Of a stretch of 64,000 nt of DNA, positions 46,650 to 57,530 are shown in pieces. The notes beneath the pieces are model-generated. The model was not told the DNA's origin, made no database searches, and saw only the letters and a program-made list of their open reading frames with translations. Position numbers and translations under genes: made by a program. The stretch comes from Orobanche coerulescens (lineage: Eukaryota; Streptophyta; Magnoliopsida; Lamiales; Orobanchaceae), in assembly GCA_033398695.1 (NCBI GenBank), contig CM065815.1:103196501-103260500 (forward strand), read 5' to 3'. Every line of letters starts with the position of its first letter. Position 1 is the first letter of the stretch.

Positions 46650-48690
46650 GAGCCTTCAAGCACGTTGGATACTGCTCCTTATGCTCCTCAGTCAAATGGA
46701 GTTGCCGAAAGGAAAAATCTAACCCTGAAAGAAATGATGAATGCTTTATTAATAAGCTCAGGGTTACCGCAGAACATGTGGGGGGGAAGCTATTCTTACA
46801 ACTAAGCACATTCTGAATAAAGTGCCACACAAAGGGAAAGATAAAACTCCGTATGAGTTATGGAAAGGGCGCAAGCCTTCTTTCAAATATCTTAAAGTGT
46901 GGGGGTGCTTGGCAAAGGTTGAAGTACCTGAACCAAAACAAGTAAGAATCGGTCCAAATACAGTTGATTGCATATTCATAGGTTATGCATACAACAGTAG
47001 TGCATATCGATTTCTGATTCATAAATCTGAAATTCCTTATATGCAGGAAGGAACTGTCATTGAATCAAGAAATGCCATTTTCTTTGAAAATGTTTATCCT
47101 TGTAAAGAAAGGATTGTGACAAACTCAAACAAATGAACTCTTGAAACTGCAAGTAGTTCAAATCCTATAAATGAAGAGCCAAGAAAGAGTAAGAGAGCTC
47201 GAAAGGCTAAGTCATTGGGTCCTGACTTTGAGACTTTTGCAGTTGATGATGATCCAAAGACTATACAGGAAGCTTATGCTAGTCCTGATGCTCCTTTTTG
47301 GAAGGAAGATATTTATAGTGAAATGGATTCCATCATGCAAAATTCTACTTGGGAACTGGTTGAACTTCCACCAGGATGTAAGCCTTTAGGATGTAAATGG
47401 ATCCTAAAGAGGAAATACAAAGATGACTGGTCAATAGACAAGTTTAAGGCCCGGCTTGTTGCCAAAGGGTTTAAACAGAAAGAAGGTTATGATTTCTTCG
47501 ATACATATTCACCAGTAACCAGAATAACTTCCATTCGAGTGCTTATTGCTATTGCTGCATTGCACAATCTTGAAATTCATCAAATGGATGTGAAAACTGC
47601 ATTCTTGAATGGTGAACTAGAAGAAGAAATTTATATGGAACAACCTGAAGGTTTCATTGCGCCTGATCAGGAAAAGAAAGTATGTAAACTGTTGAAGTCA
47701 TTATATGGACTAAAACAAGCTCCTAAACAATGGCATATGAAATTTGACACAATTATGTTGGAAAATAGATTCAAGATCAATGAATGTGACAAATGTGTGT
47801 ATATTAAAGGCACATTGGAATCATTTGTCATAGTTTGTCTATATGTAGACGATATGTTGATCATGGGTAGTAGCAATGAAGTAATTGTAAATACAAAAAG
47901 GATGTTAAGTAGAAACTTCGACATGAAGGATTTGGGTTTAGCTGATTTAATTCTTGGAATTAAAATTATCAGAAAGTCAGAAGGTATCTTCTTATCACAA
48001 TCTCATTATGTTGAGAAAGTGCCCAAGAAGTTTAACGCTTCAGCCCACCTGTTAAAACACCTGTTGATACTAATATTCACTTAAGTAAGAACAGACGTGA
48101 TCCAGTGGCTCAAGTCGAATATTCAAGAGTAATCGGAAGCCTGATGTACATTACAAATTGTACACGACCAGACTTGGCATTTGTTGTAAATAAGTTGAGC
48201 AGGTTCACGAGTAATCCGAGTAAAGAGCACTGGAATGCACTGACTAGGGTTTTAAGATACTTAAAGTACACCCTATGTTATGGGCTATTTTATAGTACTT
48301 ATCCTGCAGTTTTGGAAGGATATACTGATGCTAATTGGATTTCAGACACGAAAGACTCTCACTCTACAAGTGGGTATGTATTTACTATTGGGGGTGGAGC
48401 TATATCTTGGAAATCAAGCAAGCAGACTTTTATAGCCCGATCCACCATGGAATCGGAATTTATAGCTCTAGATAAACCTGGAGAAGAATCTGAATAGCTC
48501 CGTAACTTTCTTGAGGATATTCCATGCTGGAAAAAGCCTGTGCCTAGTGTTATGATCCATTGCGATAGCCAAGCTGCAATTGGAAGAGCACAGAGCCTTA
48601 TGTATAATGGTAAGTCTCGACACATTCGTCGGAGACATAATACCGTGCAATTGGAAGAGCACAGAGCCTTATGTATTATGATCCGTGTCA
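46650..48690 (+). pseudogene. pol: Ty1/copia pol remnant (integrase C-part, RT, RNase H)
   Basis: Order: end of the integrase core (SNGVAERKN, about 46692-46720) and its C-terminal part (YELWKGRKPS, GYAYNSSAYRF), then RT with RLVAKGF, QMDVKTAFLNGEL, SLYGLKQAPKQW and LYVDDMLI (about 47215-48080), then RNase H (RPDLAF, TDANW, SSKQT, STMESEF, 48105-48680). Breaks: an extra G in a seven-G run near 46772 shifts the frame, TGA at 47134-47136, a shift near 48045, TAG at 48495-48497, and a 31-bp duplication (48575-48605 and 48646-48676). Gag, protease and the integrase N-terminus are absent. It is a dead fragment, unlike element D in sequence. Confidence 0.88.
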
Positions 48691-49784
48691 TTGATTAATT
48701 CGTTATGGTTATGGTTAATCTTAGTAGTATTCATGTATTTAACATCATTTAATCCTTTGTTCTTCACCAGATCAAAATATTTTTCTTGATTCCCTAGAAT
48801 TGACATTTTGGGAGTTTTATTCTTGATTTTGTTTTCCATCCGATTTTGATAAATCGATTGGTGTTAGATGTTGTTATTAAACATGTTTTATGGATTGTAT
48901 ATCTATATCTTCGGTTCGTTTCAACCCGAAGGGTGATTTGAGTGTTCTTGAGGTGTAGTGAACATTTGATGTTCGATCAAATGTTCGAATGTACTTTCCT
49001 TCGATAGTTTGTTGCAATCTCTGTTGTTTTTGGTCTTGATTCTCATTGTAATGGTATCTTCGTTTGACCGGGGGATTATAGGTGTTCGAGGGTTTCCGAC
49101 TGAGCTTTCCCGTTACTTCGCGTGCTTTGGATTTGAGGCAAGTACCTTGATATACGAATTGTAACTACGTGAAATCATTGTTGTCGAAGTGTATGAATTT
49201 ATACGTATATATATATATATATATAATTATATGGTAAATATATGTAAGTATATACGTATATTGATATATATGCCTATATCGGTGAATGCCGAGTGATGAA
49301 TGCTAACACTAGTTGACGTACTCAACTTGGATTGATGGATGAACTATACTTATAGATATAATATAGTAAGGTTATATATATATATATATATTCGGTTGAG
49401 TTGCAATATAGGGATATATGTGCGACGTTGGTTGGTTATGCCTGAAGGCTTATTGTGATTGAGTTTTGATTGATAACATGCGTGATAGTGTTTAGTTGTG
49501 TGGTTATGGACTGACGGATAATTTGTGTGACTTGGTGTACTGAGTTGATAATTGTTGTAATGTTTCTTTGTGTGCTTGATGTTTGAATCAATGTGGATAC
49601 TTGTTGTGAGAAACGTCGTATCTGGGAACCTCTAAGGGCGGGGCGTGTACTCTGGCCTGGTGTACGCTGCAATGTGCGGCTCCATATGGTTGGTGAACAC
49701 CGGTGTTACCTAATGCGCGTGCAAGGGGCGGCTCTTGCGGGAGTGATCGCCAGAGCGGTGACATGCTGTGGTGCCCAGAGACCG
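48691..49784 (+). mobile_element. LTR-like fragment with AT microsatellites, no gene
   Basis: There is no protein-like frame. It resembles the LTR leader layout of family C: a TTTTGGGAG block and, at 49135-49143, TTTGAGGCAAGTACCTTG, the GAGGCAAGT signature of A, B and C. Pure AT runs occur near 49207-49224 and 49374-49391. From about 49600 it becomes GC-richer and unidentified. It may be what is left of an LTR and leader of gypsy element E. Confidence 0.5.
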
Positions 49785-50495
49785 CCGAGCCACTTGGGAG
49801 GAATTCAAGGCTGCTATGGAAGCAGAATATTGTCCGCCGCCAGTCAAAGAACGCAGGATTGTGGAGTTCTTCACTGCCACACCTCAGGATGTGCCGATTT
49901 CTCAGGCCATTATCTCTTACAATCAACAGTTGGGGTTCGTGAAGGATCAGGTGAGGACTGAGGCCGATAAAATCCGTTATTTCAATATGCACATGAAACC
50001 ACATATCAGGCAGAGTATGGCACCTCTCATGTGTGCCACCTTGAAAGAATAACAGGATCGCGCCCTAGCGATCGATATGGATATCCTGGAATCAGAGTCG
50101 GGTTCCGAAACTAAGAAGCAGAAGACTACCGCGCTTTTCACCGGAAGAGTGGTCGGGCCGAGGTCTCGGTCTGCTCCTACATCTGGGAAGAGGCCGTTTC
50201 ATCAGGCTGGTGGATCTCAGGGTAACCGTTCGGTGCAGTCTGTTGCATCTGGCGGGAGAGTTTGTTTTAATTACAGTCAGTATGAGCACGTGATGAAGGA
50301 TTGCCCTTTTCCGTTAGTTACTTGCTTTACTTGCGGACAGACCGGGCATCGGGCAGCTCATTATGAGAGGGCCACCAGGGTCGCTAGAGCTCCAACTACC
50401 ACCGCCGATCATAAGGAACACAACACTCCAGCTACTCATGTTCCTCAGAGTTCGGGTCGTGGTAGGGGTCGGGGTCAGCCGGATCACCGTACAGC
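49785..50495 (+). pseudogene. gag: Gypsy element E gag (5'-truncated, split by D)
   Basis: Capsid-type sequence starts near WEEFKAAMEAEY and continues through a TEADKIRYF motif shared with family A Gag (EADKIKYF), so the two are relatives. TAA at 50050-50052 breaks the frame once. Two zinc knuckles follow (about 50260-50370), both defective: the second Cys of the first and the last Cys of the second are Tyr. A Gly/Arg-rich tail leads to 50495, where copia D is inserted. Joining the flanks keeps the frame open into the protease at 59396, so gag and pro were one frame before insertion. The N-terminal half of Gag is missing. Confidence 0.85.
50491..50495 (+). other. Target-site duplication, left side of copia D
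   Basis: ACAGC here and at 59396-59400. Confidence 0.93.
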
Positions 50496-52385
50496 TGTTA
50501 GGAATATGCCCTCGAATGCCACTCAGGGGATGAGAGAGTAAGGGCATTGTACTTGTAATTATGGAATAATTAATAAAAAGGCAATACGATTCATTCACTG
50601 TTTATTGTATTTCAATTGCATTCTTGACTTGGTAAACATTGAAGTGAAGTCCATGTAAATAAATCGAACATTTCATTCTCGTTATGGGATAAGAGAAAAT
50701 GCACTGGAAGTGTTTAAAGTTTATTTACGTAAATTGTTCGCAAGTCAATAAACTTAAAATGGTCATTAAGTTTTAAAACGACTTGTATAACTGATGCTAG
50801 GACGTGTGCACGTCTTGATAGCATAGTTATAAGTATATTGGTGGGGCCAGTATACTCGAACACGACTCATACTCGATTCAGTCACACGGTATTCACTCTC
50901 GGAGAGTCGATGACGAATCGAAAGGTTGTGATAGTATACGTGGACCTTTGACTTGAGGGTTCAGTAGAAGATGTGCCTGTGACGTTTAGTTTGTCATTAG
51001 AGTAGTTAGACTCATTTGCTTAATTACTGAGTCGACCTCGAAGTGCGGACTATACGGGCAGGTAGCAGTCTTTACTGTATGCCAAGAAAGGATTCTATCT
51101 CCTGTTAGTGAGCAGGCGAATGTCCTATACGGTTAATGGAAAATAAGATCATAAGTCTTTGGCCAAAGCATTCTGATATAGTCGTATTAGATACACTATT
51201 AATCAGTCGGTCTTGATTTGCATTAATACATGTATAGAGTTTAGTCAACAGTAGGGTTTGACTTTACCGTGACCCGAAGACTTGACCGGGACATCTGATG
51301 AAGTGTCTATACGTATATAGTATTCACGACATAATGGTTCTTGAATGATCCCTTCATTCGTTCTCAGTCGGGGTTTACAGTGCGGCCCGCTAGGCTGGCT
51401 AAGTGCTGCCCGCACTCATTGGTTCCTCCCAATGTCGGCTGAGACGGACCTACGGAGTCGCGCATCAGGAGCGTTGACGGATAAATGTGAATTTATTATC
51501 TCTCTTTTAATATTAGATATTGGATATCTAATTATGATTTATTGGATAAATTAAATATCGGTCTTATGAATTTAAATTAAGTTACCGAGTAATTAATTAA
51601 ATTCATAAATTATATTTCTTAGAGAAATATATTTGTATTTGATATAATTAATTAATTAAATTAATTAATTAAATTAATTAATTTATATAAATACATTGAT
51701 AATTAAAAGGAGTGTATTTAACGGAGTCGTTTGACGAACGTTCGGTACACGAGCCGAGTGGCTCGGCTCGTTTTCTAGGAAACTTCCTTGTGGCCACCCA
51801 CCCCTCATGGCATGGCATGATCTTGCATGTGTGTGGGAACTCACTTAGAGTTGAGATTCCCACATAATTGTGAATGATAGTTGTAAAGGAATATTTTATT
51901 CCTTTATATATCATTACATTATAAGAAAATAAAGTGAGGTTGTCTTGTGCACTTGACATCATTTTTTTCATGCTGAAGAGCTGAAGTCTAGCCGTGAGTT
52001 CTTTTGTGAGAGAGAGAAATTTTTTTTTTCTTCAATTTTTCATCTTTGAGATGATACAAAATAAGAAAGAAAACAAGATATAAATTCCTATAGTAATTCC
52101 TAGCCGTGTTCTTGGAGAACGGATTGCTATCGAATTTTTCCGGGCAACTTCCGACGCGTGTGAAGTAGAGGCTTTGTACCTTTCGATGCTTGGAAGGAAG
52201 GGATTTCGTGTTCGGGACGGGGTTCGTGATTATCATCATTTTTACGAAGATTTATTTCAAAGGCTTCAAGGGTATGATCTTTATCTTAGTATTTATATTT
52301 TCGTATATACGTTACTTGATCGATCCTGTTTGGGATTCATATTTATTTCCGCTGCGTATTTCGTTTTATTTTCGGAATCCCAACA
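50496..52385 (+). mobile_element. 5' LTR of copia D
   Basis: It is 1890 bp, TGTTAGGAATATG to AATCCCAACA. It contains AATTAATT-rich palindromic DNA (51640-51690), which includes TATATAAATA as a possible TATA element, a 10-bp perfect hairpin (51749-51771) and T runs near 52020. No coding function is seen. Confidence 0.94.
51749..51771 (+). other. Perfect hairpin in copia D LTR
   Basis: ACGAGCCGAG, TGG, CTCGGCTCGT. The 3' LTR copy (about 58771-58793) has one mismatch. Its role is unknown; it could be an RNA structure near the transcript start or poly(A) region. Confidence 0.6.
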
Positions 52386-52386
52386 G

Positions 52387-52398
52387 TGGTATCGGAGC
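52387..52398 (+). other. Primer-binding site of copia D
   Basis: TGGTATCGGAGC lies one base after the LTR and matches initiator-Met tRNA except at one position. Confidence 0.85.
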
Positions 52399-54110
52399 GA
52401 GGTCAATGTTTCCGTATATACGATTATTTGTGTATTTTGAATGCTTTTGGTTGATGATTATGATTTAGAATCATATTTGAATAATCTTAGATTTTAAATT
52501 GTTCGTTGTAGCATCACGTTTTTGGAAACGGGCCGAAAAACGAAGAAACGGGGCTGCCGCGGTGGTGCGGAGCACCGCCTGGTTGCCGGAGTTGCGAGCA
52601 TGCTCGGCCATGTCTCGGCGGCCGCCGATAGGCGGCTGATGCCTGCCGATCGAGGACTCGGCCAGTCGCCAAGCATGGCACGGCCACGCAGCCCTCGGGA
52701 TTTTGGCCCGATTTTGAATCGGCCGCGGTCAGCCTAAAACCGGATTGTCAGGGACTGCTTTTAATTTTATATTTCGTTGTAATTATTTCCCAATAAATTT
52801 AAATTGGATTTTAATTTGACTAAATTAATATTTGGAATATTTTTAGTTAAGGGAAATAAATTAAACGAAAATATTATTTTGGCCGGATTACTTCGAACGA
52901 ATTAAAATGACGATTATTAGTATCAATTGGATTAATACCATTAAAATTGAATAGATTAATTTTATATTGATTAGATTAATATATTAATTGATTATTTAAT
53001 TTTAATGCCACTTTATATTAATTGGATTAATATAGTAGAAATTGAATAGATTAATTTTATAGATTAATTGGGTTAATTTATATTAAAATTAATTGTTTAA
53101 TTTCATTGTCGTTACATGTTGTATGGAATCCTTATGTGATGGTGATATAGCTCGTGGACTTAGTTTTTGATTTGTTCGATTCGATTGGGTTGTAAAGGCC
53201 GTTTTGAGCCTATTTATATTTACTAGAAAAATTTGTATAGGATGCAATTTTTCAATGATGTAATTATTATTTTGGGTATGACGAAGACCGAAGACAACCG
53301 ACCGAGAAGATGAAGAATCGAAGACTGTTTTTTTTATTTATTGGGTCATTCGCTTGGCCCAGTACTTAGGAATTAGGTCCATGAGCTATATGTTGGTAGT
53401 AACTAGGTTACTGTTTTCTGTTTTTCATTTTGAATGATTGACAAACCAACAAACGCGCGTATAAATGAATTAATATGCAAAGTGTAACATTAATCGTGAA
53501 ATTCTCCCGACTACAAACACACTAAGTTATAAAGGTTACGAGGTTTCCTACCCTCCGTCAAACTCATGGAAAATTGAAATCTAAACCGGAATATTATTCT
53601 TCCGAGTATGCCGGGGTAATATTTTTGGGGAAAGTTGATAAATTCCTAGAGTGCATTAGATGCCTTTGGTTGTGACAAATCAAACCCCTATAAACCGTAT
53701 GGGTTGTCGGGTAAGATTCAATTGTCAGACTAATATGAGTTGACGGTTTAAACTTAGATAGTTCAGCGAGCCATAGAAACCGAATGGGTTGAGGGCAAGT
53801 GAACTAGGGGTAAAAGAAGATCGAATCATCCATTAGATGGGTTGGTATTAGACATCACTTTATAAAGAATAATAGAATAGAAACCGTATGGGTTGCCCTC
53901 TATTAAACTTTGTAAAGAAATCGATCACCACTATGAAGTCACCCAAGACTTTCGGATTTAACATGGGAGTATGTAAATGCCGATAAAATAGTGGGAGCCG
54001 AGTTATGAATAAAGAAAGCCCTTAAATTCTATACTCGGTCATAATTAAACAAGTCACTAATTGAATCTTGTCTAAATCTTTGCAGAAAACGAAACCGAAT
54101 CTCTCTAAAA
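52399..54110 (+). other. Untranslated leader of copia D
   Basis: It is 1.7 kb with no supported frame. A GC-rich block (about 52535-52735) is followed by AT-rich ATTAATTGG-like DNA (52790-53100). AAACCGTATGGGTTG or a one-base variant occurs at 53692, 53777 and 53881. An acceptor-like TCTTTGCAG ends at about 54085, shortly before the gag ATG at 54111. Confidence 0.65.
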
Positions 54111-54960
54111 ATGGCTCGAAAACCCACTTGCAATACTACTTGAAAAGAATCTCCTAACTGGACCCAATTTTATTGACTGGTTGCAGAATCTGATGATTGT
54201 AATCAGTATGGAGTCTCTGGGATACGTCTTGGAGGCGGACATTCCACCGACTCCAATCCGAACCAGGGGTAATCAGGAAGATATTGACGTCCATGAAAAA
54301 TGGGTCAAGGATGACGTGCTAGTCCGTGGCTTTATGATGGGCTCAATGACAAATGAGCTGCAGAGAGCGCATGAGAAAGTAACTTCTGCTAGGCAGATTC
54401 TCGCACACTTGACTGAACTTTATGGAGAGCACAGTAGGACTGCTAGATATGAGATATCAAAGCAGTTGTTCAGTGCTAGGATGAAAGAAGGAGAGAAAGT
54501 GGGAGACCACGTCCTCAAGATGATCTTTATGATTGAGAGGCTCGAGGTGCTCAACTTTAATATGGATTTATCCCTTCAAATTGATCTCATCCTTCAATCT
54601 ATCCCTGACTCTTTCACGCAGTTTGTAATGAATTTCAAATGTAATGAAATTACATGCACATTAGCTGGGCTAATGAATAAACTGGTGACGGCGTAGTCTA
54701 ACATGAAGACTAAATCGAGAGAAGCTGCTCTTGTGATTTCTTCGGGGGCTCTGAGTTCAAAGAACAAGAAGAAAAAGACCTAGGAGCAGTACAAACCCAA
54801 GAAAGGGGTACAGAAAGGAAAGGGCAAGGCCCGAAAGGTTCAAAAGGTAGGCGGTCCAAAACCTACGGACAAATGCCTTGAATGCGGTGAGCTGGGCCAC
54901 TGTCGAAGGACTTGTCCCAAGATTAATGGCACATTAGGTACGGAACTTTTTGTTTTTGAA
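54111..54960 (+). pseudogene. gag: Copia D gag with zinc knuckle
   Basis: Copia-type Gag. The likely start is ATG 54111, but the conserved sequence continues one base out of phase (LLTGPNFIDWLQNL and onward, open to 54696), so there is a shift within the first ten codons. Conserved landmarks are the LTGPNFIDW entry, LTELYGEHSRTARYE and LIDLILQSIPDSFTQF-like segments of the UBN2/retrotrans_gag type. TAG at 54694-54696 and TAG at 54781-54783 interrupt the Lys-rich linker. The nucleic-acid-binding knuckle CX2CX4HX4C is intact at 54874-54915. Confidence 0.88.
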
Positions 54961-55410
54961 ACTAATTGTTCCGCTACTATATATTCTGCTTCATGGATTC
55001 TGGATTCATGTGCCACTTCTCACATTTGTACTATGAATCAGGATCTGGAACGAAGTAGAAAACTTGAAGCTGGGGAAATAATGATCACTGTCGGAAGCGG
55101 ACAAAGTGTCGAGGCAACCGATATTAGATCAATCCTACTGGGTTTAGAATCCGGTTTTATTTTGACATTAGATGAAGTACTTGTTTTGCCCAAGGGGTAT
55201 AAAAACATTGTATCCATTCCAGACTTGGATCGGAAAGGATTTTGTTTCTTCATTGGAAATGGTAGCTGTAAAATTTATTTTCGAAATAAATTGGTTGGCA
55301 CAGCTACATTTTTGAATGGTTTATATCATCTGAACATGCAAAATAAAACAGCAGTGAACACTATAACTAGGAAATGTGGTAGGCAAGATACTAATCAAGC
55401 TCTTAAATAG
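54961..55410 (+). pseudogene. pro: Copia D protease
   Basis: Aspartic protease region in the same frame as the knuckle. The active-site motif reads LDSCATSHIC (about 55000-55030), with Cys where Gly is usual in DSG/DTG. VLVLPKGYKNIVSIPDL and LVGTATFLNGLYHL are typical of the segment between protease and integrase in copia elements. TAG at 55408-55410 separates it from the pre-integrase domain and could be a C-to-T change. Confidence 0.82.
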
Positions 55411-56331
55411 CACCTTAGACTTGGTCATGTTGGTCATACCAAGGTTCAGAAAATGGAGAAAGATGGATTTTTAAGTCCATTGGGTGTAGAACCCTATCCA
55501 ATTTGTGAATCTTGCCTTAGAGGCAAAATGACTAAGTCCCCCTTCAAAGGGACTTTTGAAAGGGCTGCCGATAAACTTGGATTGGTACATACCGATGTTT
55601 GTGGTGCTTTAGAAGTAGCCCGAGATGGATATCAATATTTCATAACGTTCACAGATGATCATACTAGGTATGGGATTGTGTACTTAATGAAACATAAATC
55701 CGAAGCCTTTACTAAATTCAAAGAATTTAAGGCCCTAGTTGAAAAACAGACTGGATGTCATATCAAAGCACTTTGGTCGGACCGAGGTGGCGAATATATG
55801 AGCACAAAGTTTGATGAGTTCCTTAAGGAACATGGAATAGTTTCACAATTCACGCCGCCAGGAACCCCACAGTTAAATGGTGTTTCAGAAAGGAGAAATC
55901 GAACTTTGTTGGACATGGTTCGCTCCATGTTAAATTACACTGATTTACCTATTTACCTATGGGGGTATGCCTTACTAACTGCTGCCTATATCCTTAATAG
56001 ATGTCCTTCCAAATCCGTTCCTATCACTCCGCATGAGATGTGGAAAGGTAAGAAACCAAGCCTTAATCACATAAGGATTTGGGGATGTCCAGCCTATGTC
56101 AAGAAGGCTAGGGTGGATAAACTGGAAGCGAGGTCCATCAAAGTACGTTTCATTGTATACCCAGAGGACTCGATGGGTTATCTATTCTACATGCCAGAAG
56201 ACCATAGGGTCGTTGTGGCATTACAAGCGCACTTCCTTGAGGATGAATTCATTCAGGAAGGTGGCTTGGGTAGAAATATCTCTTTGGAAGAGCATAATGA
56301 AGGTCCTAAGGAGACATCTGATCAGGGATAA
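55411..56331 (+). pseudogene. int: Copia D integrase
   Basis: It starts HLRLGHVGHTKV (GAG-pre-integrase with His pair) and ESCLRGKMTKSPF (Cys pair), giving the zinc-binding HHCC domain. The catalytic core keeps HTDVCG, SDRGGEYMS and NGVSERRNRT, so all three acidic residues (D, D, E) are present. The C-terminal part has HEMWKGKKPSLNHIRIWGCPAYV. The frame is open for about 290 codons from 55453. TAA at 56329-56331 ends it where Gln (CAA) would fit. Of the D genes this is the best preserved. Confidence 0.9.
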
Positions 56332-57530
56332 GGAACCGAACCTATTGTAACACAACCTCCACTTCGAAGGTCTGATAAGGTGTGTAAGCTGCAACGAGCC
56401 ATTTATGGGCTGAAGCAAGCTTCTCGGAGTTGGAACCTTCGATTTGACGAAGCAGTCAAGGACTTTGACTTCGTACGAAATGAGGAGGAACCGTGTATTT
56501 ACAAAAAGGTCAGTGGGAGTAATATTGTGTTCTTAGTACTATATGTAGATGATATTCTACTTATAGGAAATAACGTAGCAATGCTCAGCACTGTGAAAGC
56601 TTGGCTTTCTAAAACGTTCTCCATGAAAGACTTGGGAGAAGCTTCATATATTCTAGGGATCAGTCTTTACAGAGATAGACCGCGAAGAATGATAGGACTT
56701 TCCCAAGCCCTATATATAGATAAAATCCTGAGAAGATTCAAGATGGATGAATCTAAAAGAGGGTTCCTTCCCATGCAACATGAAATTCATCTCACCATGA
56801 AAATGTGTCCTCAAAGTGAGGAAGACAATAGAGAGATGAGTAAGGTACCCTATGCCTCGACAGTGGGTAGCCTCATGTACGCTATGTTGTCTACGAGATC
56901 GGACTTAGCCTACGCTGTGAGTATGGTAAGCCGATTTCAAGCAAACCCAGGAAGGGAACACTGGACTGCCGTAAAGAACATTCTTAAGTACTTAAGAAGA
57001 ACTAGAGATTTGGTTCTTACTTACGGTGATGGAGAACTGAAGGTGATTGGATTCATCGATTCTGATTTTCAAGGAGACAATGACGACTCTAAGTCGACAT
57101 CTGGGTATTTATTTACTCTCAATGGAGGAGCAATATCTTGGAGAAGCTCCAAGCAAACCGCTACTGCAGATTCCACCTGCCAAACAGAGTATCAAGCTAC
57201 CTCAGAGGCTAGCAAAGAAGCATTTTGAATACAGAAGTTTGTGCAAGAACTTCAATGTGGTGCCTAATGCGGAGATGCCTATATCACTATTCTGTGATAA
57301 TGATGGAGCTGTCGCCCAAGCCAAGGAGCCTAGGGCTCACCACAACACCAAGCATATAGAGAGAAAATACCACATTGTTTTAGAGATGGTGGAAAAGGGA
57401 TATGTTTCATTGCAAATAGTAGACTCAGAAGACAATGTCTCTGACCCGCTGACTAAGCTATTATCTCATGCATCTGAAGAATATGGGTATTGGATACCAT
57501 GATGTGTGGCATTGAGTGCAAGTGGGAGAT
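56332..57530 (+). pseudogene. pol: Copia D RT (N-terminal part deleted) and RNase H, with purine tract
   Basis: Right after PPLRRSDK the frame jumps, still in phase, to VCKLQRAIYGLKQASR near 56380. In copia RT these are separated by roughly 150 or more residues holding the fingers and the first catalytic Asp (the QMDVKTAFLNG region), all absent here. The palm motif YVDDILLI is present (about 56542). RNase H follows: STRSDLAYAVSMVSR, GFIDSDFQGD, STSGYLF, SSKQT. TGA at 57226-57228 replaces a Trp, and a one-base shift near 57245 leads to the last part (LFCDNDGAVAQAKEP...HIERKYH, to 57502). The purine tract AAGTGGGAGAT (57520-57530) precedes the LTR. Confidence 0.88.

Noticed and set aside
46502..46816. 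104-codon ORF
   Set aside because: It is out of frame with the real integrase codons (SNGVAERKN) that it overlaps.
49200..49395. Functional element at the AT runs
   Set aside because: They are simple (AT)n microsatellites with no associated structure beyond the repeat itself.
49588..50004. Minus-strand 138-codon ORF and overlapping + frames at 49593-49961
   Set aside because: They are shadows of the gypsy E gag frame and its GC-rich flank.
52522..52737. 71-codon ORF in the GC-rich part of the D leader
   Set aside because: It lies between the primer-binding site and gag, with an Arg/Ala/Gly-rich composition and no domain. It is probably chance in GC-rich DNA.
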